7,822 nt of DNA. It comes from Opitutaceae bacterium UBA4094. GTDB lineage: Bacteria > Verrucomicrobiota > Verrucomicrobiia > Opitutales > Opitutaceae. Every line of letters begins with the position of its first letter. Position 1 is the first letter of the stretch. Location: NCBI GenBank assembly GCA_002382525.1, contig DFYA01000266.1, positions 34,063 to 41,884 of the forward strand, in the 5' to 3' direction. The translations under genes were made by a program, and so were the position numbers. Shown one piece after another: positions 7,617-7,822 of this stretch. The notes beneath the pieces were generated by a model, which was given only the letters and a program-made list of their open reading frames with translations, had not been told where the DNA came from and searched no databases.

Positions 7617-7822
7617 ATGACCATCAACTTAAACCCTCTTTGCTCAACCGAACCGGTTTCGATTACGCCGAACGTCGTGAGTCCATATCGACCGGAGGAC
7701 GACGCGTTACGCGTATCCGAAGCGCGTTACCGGAGGCTCTTTGAGACTGCGCAAGACGGTATCCTGATTTTGGATGCAGGGACCGGCCAAGTTGTGGATG
7801 CCAATCCGTTCATGCAGGTTCT
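7617..7822 (+). CDS. PAS-domain signalling protein, N-terminal fragment (3' end outside window)
   Basis: Open from ATG at 7617 to the right edge (68 full codons plus two bases). The first 30 residues (MTINLNPLCSTEPVS and on) look unstructured. They are followed by a clear PAS start: ALRVSEARYRRLFETAQDGI at 30-49, then LILDAGTGQVVDANPFM at 50-66. This pattern opens PAS domains in many sensor kinases and diguanylate cyclases, so the protein is very probably another sensor, but its output domain is outside the window. There is no signal peptide or membrane segment in the visible part. The start lies 168 bases past the preceding regulator and just after a strong hairpin, so it may be a separate transcription unit. 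No Shine-Dalgarno sequence is visible. A start farther downstream is unlikely because the next in-frame ATG lies inside the PAS fold. Confidence 0.85.
   Translation, partial: MTINLNPLCSTEPVSITPNVVSPYRPEDDALRVSEARYRRLFETAQDGILILDAGTGQVVDANPFMQV

Noticed and set aside
7517..7744. 75-codon plus-strand frame after the second regulator
   Set aside because: It overlaps the PAS-domain gene at 7617 in another frame and runs through the hairpin. Its translation shows no family features.
1..7822. CRISPR arrays, insertion sequences, tRNA or rRNA genes, phage genes
   Set aside because: I saw no regularly spaced repeats, transposase or integrase domains, terminal repeats or RNA gene signatures in the spacers or coding regions.

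Overview
The window is GC-rich, densely coding bacterial chromosome. On the minus strand it holds the first 526 codons of an alanyl-tRNA synthetase gene (alaS). On the plus strand, facing away from alaS, is a run of two-component signalling genes. The alaS product carries an extra segment after class II motif 3 (about residues 262-312, with PSNYNADVF at 273-281) compared with E. coli AlaS as I remember it. That segment resembles Verrucomicrobia/Opitutaceae sequences I recall. The lineage is therefore an inference, and no search was run.

Layout: (1) 1-1580 minus, alaS, with its 3' part beyond the left edge. (2) 1581-1852, a 272-base divergent spacer with no convincing promoter box. (3) 1853-4294 plus, a membrane sensor kinase with DUF4118-type membrane segments, PAS, PAS, GAF, HisKA and HATPase. 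(4) 4291-4758, an Rcp1-like single-domain response regulator overlapping the kinase by four bases (ATGA). (5) 4760-7069, a soluble hybrid kinase REC-PAS-PAS-HisKA-HATPase-REC. (6) 7077-7448, a second single-domain response regulator. (7) 7449-7616, a 168-base spacer with a strong interrupted hairpin just before the next start codon. (8) 7617 to the right edge, the start of another PAS-domain signalling protein.

Genes 3 to 6 are separated by -4, 1 and 7 bases, so they are very likely one operon. The probable logic is that the membrane kinase senses a signal and phosphorylates the Rcp1-like regulator. The hybrid kinase receives input through its N-terminal receiver and PAS domains and passes phosphate to its own C-terminal receiver or to the last CheY-like protein. 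No gene in view has a DNA-binding, GGDEF/EAL or other recognised output domain, and no Hpt domain is visible. The output must therefore be protein-protein contact or lie outside the window. All the families are known. The unusual points are the output-less architecture, the altered N-terminal receiver of the hybrid kinase, the leader hairpin, and the apparent lack of strong Shine-Dalgarno sequences.
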